A stretch of 64,000 bases of DNA from JANRLL01 sp033762715 (GTDB lineage Bacteria; Pseudomonadota; Alphaproteobacteria; Rickettsiales; SXRF01), in the NCBI GenBank assembly GCA_033762715.1, contig JANRLL010000008.1, positions 1 to 64,000 of the forward strand. Direction: 5' to 3'. The stretch's first letter is position 1, and every line of letters starts with the position of its first letter. The position numbers and the translations under genes were made by a program. The notes beneath the pieces were generated by a model. It was not told the origin of the DNA. It ran no database searches and saw only the letters and a list, made by a program, of their open reading frames with translations. Below, in pieces: positions 35,345-42,948 of this stretch.

Positions 35345-36367
35345 ATGGCAGGCATTAGACATTTTACCGGCAGTCGGGAGTATGGCAAAAATAGTATTGC
35401 CAGCCAGATGATGCGCTTCGAGCTGTCTAAAAAGGGCAAGCTTGATCCTACGCAGCGCTATAAAATGATCATGAAGCAAAAGTTTGAGGAAAACCGCAGC
35501 AAGGCGTTGCTCACAAAAGGCGGAGGCATGCAGCGACGTAAACTCTCCAAACGCGCCGAACAGGCCATGAAAGAATTGGCCATGAAAAAAGCGATCAAGC
35601 GTGCGCGTGAAATGCGCAAAATGGTGATCGTGACGCCCCGCCAATATCAAAATGGTAAGTTAGATAAAAAAGGTAAGATTTATGACGTGGCCGGTAACGT
35701 GGTCGGTCAGGTGAATCTTAAAAATGGTCGTATGACCACCAACATGGGAACGCCTATAGGTAATTACAAAGCCAAGTCGATGCGCACCGATTCGCTTATT
35801 CAAGATTCGATCAATAAATACAGTCCCTACATGATTCAGCAGCGCAAGCTCCAAGCATTGCAGCAAGAGCAGCTCGCGTTACTGGCCGCCGAGCAAGGTG
35901 GCGTATGGGGTGCTTCTTCGAACGGCGGTATTGGTGGCGGATTTGGCAGTGTTGGTGGCGGTGTTTACGGCCAACAAGGAGAAACCCCGCGCTTCGCAGC
36001 TGGTGTTACAGCCTGGGGTGCGATGAGCGATAACGTGCATGGTACGTTTACGGATAACGCCTGGGGCACGATGGCAGATAACGTTTGGGGTACGACAGAA
36101 ACTAACGTCTGGGGTGGTTTTGGCGTTGGCGGTATGTGGGGCGTGAAAGGTCCTAAAATCTGGGGTACTGGCAGCGGCAAAAACTTTATCAAAGGCATTA
36201 CCAATGCAATCGCTGGCCTGTTTGGTTTCGGCTTTGGCAAGCAAGGTAATTCCGACAAACTTAAAGCCTTTAATGCGTTTCGCGGCGCGGGTTCACGCGG
36301 TGGCAGCGGTAGTGGTCGTGGCGGCAGCGGTAGCGCGCCTGCGCGTGGTGGTGGCGGACGCCGCTAA
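35345..36367 (+). CDS. Unknown protein with five tandem octapeptide (DNxWGT) repeats
   Basis: A 340-aa protein that I cannot assign to a family. Residues 1-100 are basic (K, R, Q, M-rich; for example MKKAIKRAREMRKM), residues 100-180 are mixed and helical, then comes a Gly-rich part with GVWGASSNGG, five 8-residue repeats at 221-260 (consensus DNVWGTxx), a GFGFGKQG segment and a C-terminal tail of G, S, R (about 315-340). There is no signal peptide. The ATG has no ribosome site; a perfect TATAAT ends 7 nt before it, so the mRNA may be leaderless. The stop overlaps the convergent SDR gene by 4 bp. Confidence 0.7.
   Translation: MAGIRHFTGSREYGKNSIASQMMRFELSKKGKLDPTQRYKMIMKQKFEENRSKALLTKGGGMQRRKLSKRAEQAMKELAMKKAIKRAREMRKMVIVTPRQYQNGKLDKKGKIYDVAGNVVGQVNLKNGRMTTNMGTPIGNYKAKSMRTDSLIQDSINKYSPYMIQQRKLQALQQEQLALLAAEQGGVWGASSNGGIGGGFGSVGGGVYGQQGETPRFAAGVTAWGAMSDNVHGTFTDNAWGTMADNVWGTTETNVWGGFGVGGMWGVKGPKIWGTGSGKNFIKGITNAIAGLFGFGFGKQGNSDKLKAFNAFRGAGSRGGSGSGRGGSGSAPARGGGGRR
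36005..36124 (+). repeat. Five in-frame 24-bp repeats encoding VTAWGAMS-type octapeptides
   Basis: Successive octads read VTAWGAMS, DNVHGTFT, DNAWGTMA, DNVWGTTE and TNVWGGFG. The 24-bp DNA units are diverged, while the D-N-x-W-G-T core stays, suggesting old duplication with selection on the protein. Confidence 0.75.
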
Positions 36368-37122
36368 TTTTTTCTATGCACAGCAAATGGTGAGAAGGCT
36401 TGCTGGGTGGGCATAATTTCCACGCGATTGATATTCACATGCTCCGGTTGGGTGATAGTCCATAAAATCGTGCGGGCAATATCGTCTGCGCTCAGGGGCT
36501 GCATACCGGCATATATACTGTCGGCCTTCGATTGATCGCCGCCAAATCGCACCACAGAAAATTCGGTTTCGCACATGCCTGGCTCAATGCTGGTGACACG
36601 AATATTCTTGCCCAGCAAATCAGAACGTAAATTGAGTGAGAGTTGCGTGATAAAGGCTTTGGTTGCTCCGTACACATTGCCGCCTGGATACGGATAGGTG
36701 CCAGCAATTGAGCTCAAGTTCACAATATGCCCGAGATCGCGCGCTACCATGCCTGGCAGCAAGGCATGGGTGCAATAAGCCACGCCCAAGATATTGGTGC
36801 GAATCATTTGTTCGATATCAGCCATTGATTGCTGCTCAAAGGCATTAAGCCCCAACGCCAGTCCGGCGTTATTAATCAAAATATCCACTTGATCAAAACC
36901 GGCAGGTAGTTCCGCGATAGCTTTATCTACCGATTGTTTATCCGACACATCCATAACAGCGGTATGGAGTTTCGCGCCGAGTTCTTTTTTGAGCGTATCG
37001 AGCCGTTCTTGGCGACGTCCGGTTGCGATGACCTTCGCGCCTTCTTGAATAAAAAGACGTGCACAAGCCTCGCCAAAGCCAGCCGTAGCACCGGTAATAA
37101 AAATGGTTTTATTCTTCAGCAT
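36364..37122 (-). CDS. Short-chain dehydrogenase/reductase (YdfG-like)
   Basis: A 252-aa classical SDR. The NAD(P)-binding motif is TGATAGFGEACA near the N-terminus, followed by the NADP-favouring TGRRQERL, then NNAGLALG, the catalytic Ser in NLSSIAGTYPYPGG and YxxxK in YGATKAF. Sequence style fits YdfG-type NADP-dependent 3-hydroxy acid/serine dehydrogenases. Single minus-strand gene between two unknown proteins. Confidence 0.92.
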   Translation of the reverse strand: MLKNKTIFITGATAGFGEACARLFIQEGAKVIATGRRQERLDTLKKELGAKLHTAVMDVSDKQSVDKAIAELPAGFDQVDILINNAGLALGLNAFEQQSMADIEQMIRTNILGVAYCTHALLPGMVARDLGHIVNLSSIAGTYPYPGGNVYGATKAFITQLSLNLRSDLLGKNIRVTSIEPGMCETEFSVVRFGGDQSKADSIYAGMQPLSADDIARTILWTITQPEHVNINRVEIMPTQQAFSPFAVHRKN

Positions 37123-37258
37123 ATACCCCTGCTTTTTTGATCAGAAAAATACAATATTCTTATATTTCAAAAAGATGGATTTGAAAAGCTTCATTATTCT
37201 GTAACAGATTTAGGCTATAATTCCTAAGATATATAAACCATTATGCAGCATTATCGTC

Positions 37259-39070
37259 ATGGATTCAGTCAATGCCGGAGATATTGTAAGGCTCTATACG
37301 GACGCTGAAATCCAGTTTGTCTCCAATGGCCCTGCCTATAAAGTTCGCTATATCGATAATGCGACGCCGCCACAATTGCTGCTGACCAATACACTAACGG
37401 GCGACATCGAAACCATCAGCGCCGGTAAACCATTATCCATTGGCCGCGATCCTAAAAATGATTTGGTGCTATCGAATGGCAATGTGTCCAGAGCGCATGG
37501 CACGATTCAATATATTCAAGGCAGTGGATTTGTGTATTCGCATACTGGCAAGAATAATGCCTTTATCCAACAGCCAGACCAATTACGTGCATCTGATAGT
37601 GACCGTATTCCCATATTAAGTCATCAACGTGTCGAGGCACGCCAGGTGCACACCACCATGATCGGTGATGATCCGCATGAATTATGGGTGCCGTTGAAAG
37701 TCGGAACACGTATTGCCTTCCATCGCACCATGCCGGTTTACACCGTAACGCAAGCCGATCCCGATACGCATACGCTTCGGTTAGTACGACAAGGCGATGG
37801 CGACAAACGCTATCCACGCGAAATTATTTCTACCGGTGAGACCGTATCGCTGGGTCGAGACGGCGATAATAAATATATGCTGGTGAACTCGGCTATCTCG
37901 CGCAGGCAGGGCACAATCGGCTGGTCGAAAGAGCAGGGTGAATTCGTCTATCATGTGACGGGTGCTGCCGTGCCGGTTGTGCATGCGCATGACGAGTTGA
38001 TCAAAGAGCAAAAAGAATTATGCGAGGCGAAGGAATTAGTCTCAATCGATAATGCGCAGGCAAAATTAAAGCAGGTGAATGAGCTCATCAGCCGGGTGGT
38101 GCAGTATCAAGATCAGCTGGAAAATGTAGCGCAACTTGAGCATTCGATTATCGATATTGAATCTTGGGGTAAGCGAAATGGTGGCGTTACTGAAGAATCG
38201 CAATTGGGCTATGCGCTGTGGTTAGAGAGCTTGTCGTTTATCTATGAATCGCAATTATCGGATGAGCAACAGGCCCATATTGCGAAGATGGTAGGGGTGT
38301 TGAAAAAACTTGCCTATGACCGTATTGAGCTGCGCGACATAGAAAAAGAATGTGAGATTCCGGCCTATGGCAAATCAATACCTGGTTCCGAATACCAAGA
38401 GCGCATTAACCATTATGTGACGCGCCAACTCGATACGTTGGAGCAAACCGGTGAAGTCTATTTAGCGACTGGCTTTCATAGCCACCATACGGTGACGCGT
38501 ATTCAAAAACAAAGTGATGGCTATTTGGTGACGACCTATAATGCCGGCGCTGAAGCGACGAAAGCCCCTATAGGGCCGGATAATCCTGATGGCAATAAGG
38601 TCATGGGTGTATGCGAGAAGAAACTCGCCCCGCAGGTGAGAATTAAGCAGTTTGTTGATTTGTTGACCGACAAAAAAGTAAGACGGCTTTATACCGAAGA
38701 TTATTTGAATGCAGCAACCGAAGTGGAGGCATGCTTAGATAAAAAAGTGCTGCGATATAAAGCGGTCGTGCCACAAAAATATGGCAATTGCACGACACGC
38801 TCTACCCGTCATGCATTAGAAGAAGCAATCGGTGATGATCTGGTGAAAAAATTTGGAAAGCACTTCACCGATCCCGAAGTGTCGGCCGGAGAAGATTTAA
38901 AACAAGCCTTGTTGTTGCGCCGTGAATTTATTGCCAACTGGATCAAACGCCAGGGTAAGGGCGAGGCGGAGGCACCCAAGCCCGATGGCCATGCCGCCCG
39001 ATTGGAAGCAGAAGCCGATCACACCATACTTGAAAATCCTGGAAAGGGTGCTAATGCTGTGCGCTCATAA
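37259..39070 (+). CDS. Double-FHA-domain protein with candidate cysteine-hydrolase-like C-terminus
   Basis: A 603-aa protein without signal peptide. Two FHA-like modules are visible: SIGRDPKNDLVLSNGNVSRA (about residues 60-80) and SLGRDGDNKYMLVNSAISRR (about 197-217), each with GR, S and S/R positions of phosphothreonine-binding FHA folds. A helical stretch with coiled-coil character follows (about 250-350). The C-terminal third has FHSHHTVTRI (His409/410), TTYNAG (Asn428) and QKYGNCTTRSTRHAL (Cys511). That H-N-C order could form a permuted papain-like site; this is inference. No ribosome site precedes the ATG; TATAAT lies at 37216-37221. ccmC follows 18 nt downstream. Confidence 0.75.
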   Translation: MDSVNAGDIVRLYTDAEIQFVSNGPAYKVRYIDNATPPQLLLTNTLTGDIETISAGKPLSIGRDPKNDLVLSNGNVSRAHGTIQYIQGSGFVYSHTGKNNAFIQQPDQLRASDSDRIPILSHQRVEARQVHTTMIGDDPHELWVPLKVGTRIAFHRTMPVYTVTQADPDTHTLRLVRQGDGDKRYPREIISTGETVSLGRDGDNKYMLVNSAISRRQGTIGWSKEQGEFVYHVTGAAVPVVHAHDELIKEQKELCEAKELVSIDNAQAKLKQVNELISRVVQYQDQLENVAQLEHSIIDIESWGKRNGGVTEESQLGYALWLESLSFIYESQLSDEQQAHIAKMVGVLKKLAYDRIELRDIEKECEIPAYGKSIPGSEYQERINHYVTRQLDTLEQTGEVYLATGFHSHHTVTRIQKQSDGYLVTTYNAGAEATKAPIGPDNPDGNKVMGVCEKKLAPQVRIKQFVDLLTDKKVRRLYTEDYLNAATEVEACLDKKVLRYKAVVPQKYGNCTTRSTRHALEEAIGDDLVKKFGKHFTDPEVSAGEDLKQALLLRREFIANWIKRQGKGEAEAPKPDGHAARLEAEADHTILENPGKGANAVRS

Positions 39071-39088
39071 CAGCTAATGACGTAGCGC

Positions 39089-39802
39089 ATGCACCGCCTT
39101 GCAAATCCTGCACGTTTTATTCGTACCGCTGACAAGCTGTTTCCATGGCTGTGCGCGGTCGCGGCGCTATCGCTGATATTTGGCCTGGTGCAGGCTCTCT
39201 TTATTTCGCCTCCCGACTATCAACAGGGCGATTCGGTGCGTATCATGTATATCCATGTGCCGGCAGCCTGGATGTCGATGATGATCTATTCCATTATGGC
39301 AGTTGCAAGCGCCGCATTTCTGGTATGGCGCCATCCCTTGGCCGATATCGTCGCTCGCGTAAGCGCCCCCATTGGCGCTGGCTTTACCGCAATTACCCTT
39401 GTTACAGGCTCTTTATGGGGAAAGCCTATGTGGGGAGCTTGGTGGGTATGGGATGCCAGGCTTACGTCTGTACTGCTCTTATTATTCTTATATATAGCCT
39501 ATATTGCCTTGTCGGATGCCTATGCAACGGTCGAGCGTGGTAAAAAGATATGTGCTGTCATGGCGCTGATTGGAATTGTGAATATCCCCATTATCCGCTT
39601 TTCAGTGGAATGGTGGAATACACTGCACCAGCCTGCCAGCATTATACGCAGCGGCGGTGTTGCCATTGATAGCGCCATGTTGATCCCCCTTTTCAGCATG
39701 GCACTCGCTTTTAATTGCTACTATGCAATTCTGCTTATTATTCGTGTGAAATCGACCTTGCTAGAACAGCGAATACGCCGCTTGCAGTTCGCAAAACAAT
39801 AG
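39089..39802 (+). CDS. ccmC: Heme exporter protein CcmC
   Basis: Delivers heme to CcmE in System I cytochrome c maturation. The 237-aa protein has six transmembrane helices, conserved periplasmic histidines (in MYIHVPAAWMSMM and EWWNTLHQPAS) and the tryptophan-rich heme-handling motif WGAWWVWDARL. No other ccm genes are adjacent; in many Alphaproteobacteria ccmC is clustered with ccmABD. The ATG at 39089 has a weak ribosome site. Confidence 0.95.
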   Translation: MHRLANPARFIRTADKLFPWLCAVAALSLIFGLVQALFISPPDYQQGDSVRIMYIHVPAAWMSMMIYSIMAVASAAFLVWRHPLADIVARVSAPIGAGFTAITLVTGSLWGKPMWGAWWVWDARLTSVLLLLFLYIAYIALSDAYATVERGKKICAVMALIGIVNIPIIRFSVEWWNTLHQPASIIRSGGVAIDSAMLIPLFSMALAFNCYYAILLIIRVKSTLLEQRIRRLQFAKQ

Positions 39803-39842
39803 CCTATATAGTGCCCATATTGACGGTTAGGAGCGTTGAGTC

Positions 39843-40172
39843 ATGACCTTTGTGGTTACGGATGCCTGCATAAAATGTAAATACACGGATTGCGTAGAAG
39901 TATGTCCGGTAGACTGTTTCTATGAAGGCGAGAACATGCTGGTGATCAATCCAGATGAATGTATCGATTGCGGTGTCTGTGAACCAGAATGTCCTGCTGA
40001 AGCGATTCGTCCGGAGTCCGACGAGCTACTCAAATGGGTGGAAGTGAACCGTGAGTACGCGGCGAAATGGCCCAATATTGCCGTTAAAAAGACCGCACCT
40101 GCCGATGCGGACAGTTTTAAAGGCGAGGCGGACAAGTTTGATAAGTATTTTAGCCCTAAACCAGGCAGCTAA
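39843..40172 (+). CDS. fdxA: Ferredoxin FdxA (7Fe-8S type)
   Basis: A 109-aa ferredoxin for low-potential electron transfer in the cytoplasm. The cysteine pattern CIKCKYTDCVEVCPVDC, then CIDCGVCEPECP, fits one 3Fe-4S and one 4Fe-4S cluster as in Azotobacter FdI/FdxA. The C-terminal helix region (REYAAKWPNIAVKK) is typical of the alphaproteobacterial form. GTTAGGAG precedes the start. CarD lies downstream, a frequent neighbour. Confidence 0.95.
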   Translation: MTFVVTDACIKCKYTDCVEVCPVDCFYEGENMLVINPDECIDCGVCEPECPAEAIRPESDELLKWVEVNREYAAKWPNIAVKKTAPADADSFKGEADKFDKYFSPKPGS

Positions 40173-40418
40173 TCCATTCATTATATTTGCCGACTAAATT
40201 TTATAACCAATTGATATAGATATATAATATTGGTTTAACAGCCATTTGCGGTGGGCATGCACACTTTATCCCCATTATATTGCTTTATTTTCCGTTAATT
40301 TTGTGGTATGTTTATGCTCGTTTTTGAGGCAGCCTACCGTTGGTGGTGTGTTATCTGAAAAAACCACACTATATTTAGTTTGCCGCTTTACGCATTAACC
40401 TCTGAGTTAGGAACAACC

Positions 40419-41255
40419 ATGCCAAAGTCAGTAAAAGCTAAAGTCAATAAACAAGTAAAAAAAGCTCCTGCTAAAGTAGCAAAACCCGTGAAAAAAACCG
40501 CAACAAAACATACTCCAAAAGCTGCTAAAAAAGTAGCTAAGCCTGCTAAAGCCGTGGCGAAAAAAGCGATTGTGAAAAAAGCAACGGTAAAGCCGGTTGC
40601 TAAAGTAGCCGCTAAAAAGCCTGTAGCTGTAAAAGCGCCTGTGAAAGCAGTTGTAGCGCCTAAAGCGTTAATCACAGCTAAAGCAGCACCTGTAGCAGCA
40701 AAGCCAGCTCCAGTAGCGCAAGCTAAAGCCGCTTATAAAGTAGGCAGCTATGTCGTATATCCTACACATGGCGTGGGCCGTATTATGGCAGAAGAAACCC
40801 AAATGATTGGTGATCATGAGCTGCGTATGCTCGTTATCTCGTTTGAAAAAGACAAGATGACGCTGCGCGTGCCTGTATCGCGTGCAACTGCTGCAGGCCT
40901 GCGTCTGGTCAGCACCGGCGATCAAATCAAAAAAGTGTTCATTACGCTGAAAAGCAAAGCCAAGGTTAGCCGTGGCATGTGGTCGCGTCGTGCGCAAGAG
41001 TATGAAACCAAAATCAACTCAGGCAATGTTCTGTTGATTGCAGAAGTCGTGCGTGATTTGCACCAAAACGTTGATCAATCGGAGCGTTCGTACTCTGAAC
41101 GTATGATTTATGAATCAGCATTGTCTCGCCTGGTAGGCGAGCTGGCCGCTGCTGAAGGTACGGATCAGAAAGCAGCAACAGATAAGTTGCTTAAACTGCT
41201 GCGTGCTAAACATGCTTCGTCTTCTGCTGATAACGCAGTTAAAGAAGCGGCATAA
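40419..41255 (+). CDS. carD: CarD-family transcriptional regulator with histone-H1-like N-terminal extension
   Basis: CarD/CdnL proteins bind the RNA polymerase beta subunit and stabilise open promoter complexes. The core domain starts near residue 106 (YKVGSYVVYPTHGVGRI) and continues with MLVISFEKDKMTLRVPVSR and the helical DNA-contact part (VSRGMWSRRAQEYETKINSG). The first 105 residues are almost only K, A, V and P in repeats of the KKAVKPAKK type, resembling histone H1 tails; usual CarD proteins lack this. Start at ATG 40419 with AGGAA upstream. It follows fdxA and ends in a strong terminator. Confidence 0.92.
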   Translation: MPKSVKAKVNKQVKKAPAKVAKPVKKTATKHTPKAAKKVAKPAKAVAKKAIVKKATVKPVAKVAAKKPVAVKAPVKAVVAPKALITAKAAPVAAKPAPVAQAKAAYKVGSYVVYPTHGVGRIMAEETQMIGDHELRMLVISFEKDKMTLRVPVSRATAAGLRLVSTGDQIKKVFITLKSKAKVSRGMWSRRAQEYETKINSGNVLLIAEVVRDLHQNVDQSERSYSERMIYESALSRLVGELAAAEGTDQKAATDKLLKLLRAKHASSSADNAVKEAA

Positions 41256-41273
41256 TCGGATTCATTCCAAAAT

Positions 41274-41301
41274 AAAAGGGCGGCGTTTGCCGCCCTTTTT
41301 T
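41274..41301 (+). terminator. Rho-independent terminator of carD
   Basis: AGGGCGGC (41277-41284) and GCCGCCCT (41289-41296) form a perfect 8-bp stem with a GTTT loop, extended by an A-run and followed by a T-run. Confidence 0.9.
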
Positions 41302-41302
41302 A

Positions 41303-41584
41303 TTATCTGCAGTGGCTTGCTGCTTTAGCAGATCTGCCAATGAATTTTCGCCAACCTGGCTCATCGGCCACTTGATCGGCAGGCCGTACATTTTCAATGG
41401 CTTCAAAAATTTCTTGTATCTCATCGGCGCACGGGTCAACGAAGTTTGGTCTTCTTTTGTCCACCGCAAATTTGTAGGTTACAATGCGAGGAACGGTGAA
41501 GTGATCTTTATAAGCGGTCAGAGATTCCTGCCTGAGTTCGGGGTCTTTATACATTCCACGTGACGCGAATCTTGTTTGCATCAT
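41303..41584 (-). CDS. Hypothetical protein, 93 aa
   Basis: A polar frame beginning MMQTRFASRGMYKDPE, with no membrane segment and no recognised family. It lies head-on against the carD terminator and ends 2 nt after it. No good ribosome site is seen, and other frames overlap it; it is kept because it is the longest frame with balanced composition in this interval. Confidence 0.35.
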   Translation of the reverse strand: MMQTRFASRGMYKDPELRQESLTAYKDHFTVPRIVTYKFAVDKRRPNFVDPCADEIQEIFEAIENVRPADQVADEPGWRKFIGRSAKAASHCR

Positions 41585-41668
41585 CTTTTTGCGGTACAGC
41601 AGATATGGCTACGCCATGGAGTTTCATAATTTCATTATAATCGAAACATTTAAATGATGCCCTAATGA

Positions 41669-42325
41669 ATGAATATAATGAAAATTAATTTAAAACAATA
41701 TATTACAAGCTGGTCTGATGAATCAGCCTTGGCTGCATCCGGTGCGCGCTATGCCGGATTTTGGCGGCGTGTTGCAGCGACGACCATTGATATGATGTGG
41801 TTTTCACCGCTTTACGTCATGATGCTGTGGCAACTCGGAGATAACAGCACTGAGATCGTTTTTATTCTCATCGGGCTATTATTTTATGTGCTGGCGTTTT
41901 CTTCACGTTGGCAAGCAACACCTGGCATGCGGCTATGTCGTGTCTATGTGGTCAATACCTCGAATCAACGCCTGCCGCCGGCGCAATCGCTCTGGTGGGG
42001 TATCACCAGTTTCTTTGGCGTCTTGGTTTGTTTTGCAGGGTTATTTTATTTGGAAACGATTGTGGATGTGAATGCGATCAACAATCTACTGCTTACCAAT
42101 ATGGATGTGCTGTATGAAGCACAACAAGGCATCATCGATCCGCGTTTATCTGAGCTGCTAAATGGGATGGATTATGACGCGTATCAACGTCTTTCGCAGG
42201 TGGCGTTATATGCCACGATCGCCTTACTCGTGCTGTGGTCGTTGGCCATTGCTTTGCCAAAAAACAAGGCTGGCTTTCATAATTGGCTGTGTAAGACGCG
42301 CTTTCTCATTGGCACATGTGATTGA
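41669..42325 (+). CDS. RDD family membrane protein
   Basis: A 218-aa protein with the RDD-family start ARYAGFWRRVAATTIDMM (about residues 25-42, the Arg-Asp pattern), followed by two helices, the ATPGMRLCRVYVV motif (about 88-100) and two further helices. An unusually long loop separates helices 3 and 4. The ATG at 41669 has no clear ribosome site; ATG 41678 is an alternative. Function of RDD proteins is mostly unknown; some are linked to ion transport. Confidence 0.85.
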   Translation: MNIMKINLKQYITSWSDESALAASGARYAGFWRRVAATTIDMMWFSPLYVMMLWQLGDNSTEIVFILIGLLFYVLAFSSRWQATPGMRLCRVYVVNTSNQRLPPAQSLWWGITSFFGVLVCFAGLFYLETIVDVNAINNLLLTNMDVLYEAQQGIIDPRLSELLNGMDYDAYQRLSQVALYATIALLVLWSLAIALPKNKAGFHNWLCKTRFLIGTCD

Positions 42326-42412
42326 TATCGCTTGATAATTGCTTTGTCACAAAAGCTTCATTTGTTCTAAGTAATTGAAAGTCTTAGGATATAAACAACA
42401 AAAGAGGTTTAT

Positions 42413-42946
42413 ATGTCTGAGACATTACGCGTTCCCGTTAACGATGAACCAAGCTGGTTTACCAAGGAAACTGCCATTGGCTTTTTAATGGCCGGCCCAC
42501 TCGGATTTTTGGTGGGTGGTTATGTTGGCAAACAACGCATGGAGCGCGAGAAGCTTGATGGACGCATTGTAGAAAAACCAAGTTTCTGGAATAAGGACAT
42601 GCTGTTGGGTGGATTGCTCGGCGGCCTAGTTGGATCGCTGGGTGCTGTTGCTGTAGTGGTTACGGCTGCGATTGCCTTGCACTCAGCTCCTATCTTAGCT
42701 TTTGGTGGATTAGCTAGCGCGCTTGGTTATTTAGTGGGTGCAGCAGGCGGTGCCTATTACGGTGGCACTGAAGGCGAAAAAACCATGGAGCAGGAATATG
42801 CTCAAGCGGTGGCCTTGCATCGTGCGCGTGAACCGGGGCGTGCGCCGCTGCTAGAACAAACCGTTGAGAGGGAACCAGCGATTAGCCATCAACAACGCAT
42901 AGAACAGCAACGCGCATTGGCTGCGCAACAGCAACATGCTTTGTAA
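42413..42946 (+). CDS. Hypothetical glycine-zipper membrane protein, 177 aa
   Basis: The product has two strongly Gly/Ala-rich hydrophobic regions: FLMAGPLGFLVGGYVGKQRM (about residues 24-43) and LLGGLLGGLVGSLGAVAVVV extending through a second hairpin to GYLVGAAGGAYYGG. The rest is polar with a Q-rich C-terminus. AGAGG lies 7 nt before the ATG. No family recognised. It ends 2 nt before a GTG-start phosphatase-like gene, so both are probably co-transcribed and coupled. Confidence 0.7.
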   Translation: MSETLRVPVNDEPSWFTKETAIGFLMAGPLGFLVGGYVGKQRMEREKLDGRIVEKPSFWNKDMLLGGLLGGLVGSLGAVAVVVTAAIALHSAPILAFGGLASALGYLVGAAGGAYYGGTEGEKTMEQEYAQAVALHRAREPGRAPLLEQTVEREPAISHQQRIEQQRALAAQQQHAL

Positions 42947-42948
42947 TT

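Noticed and set aside
40173..40418. Small RNA or riboswitch between fdxA and carD
   Set aside because: Only a weak hairpin (around GTGGTGTG and CCACAC) is seen; no known riboswitch core is recognisable.
40388..40675. 95-aa hydrophobic minus-strand frame opposite carD
   Set aside because: Antisense of the Lys/Ala repeats (GCT and AAA codons give AGC and TTT), which mimics a membrane protein.
41239..41469. 76-aa minus-strand frame across the carD terminator
   Set aside because: It runs through the terminator hairpin and the end of carD, and overlaps the better-composed frame at 41303-41584.
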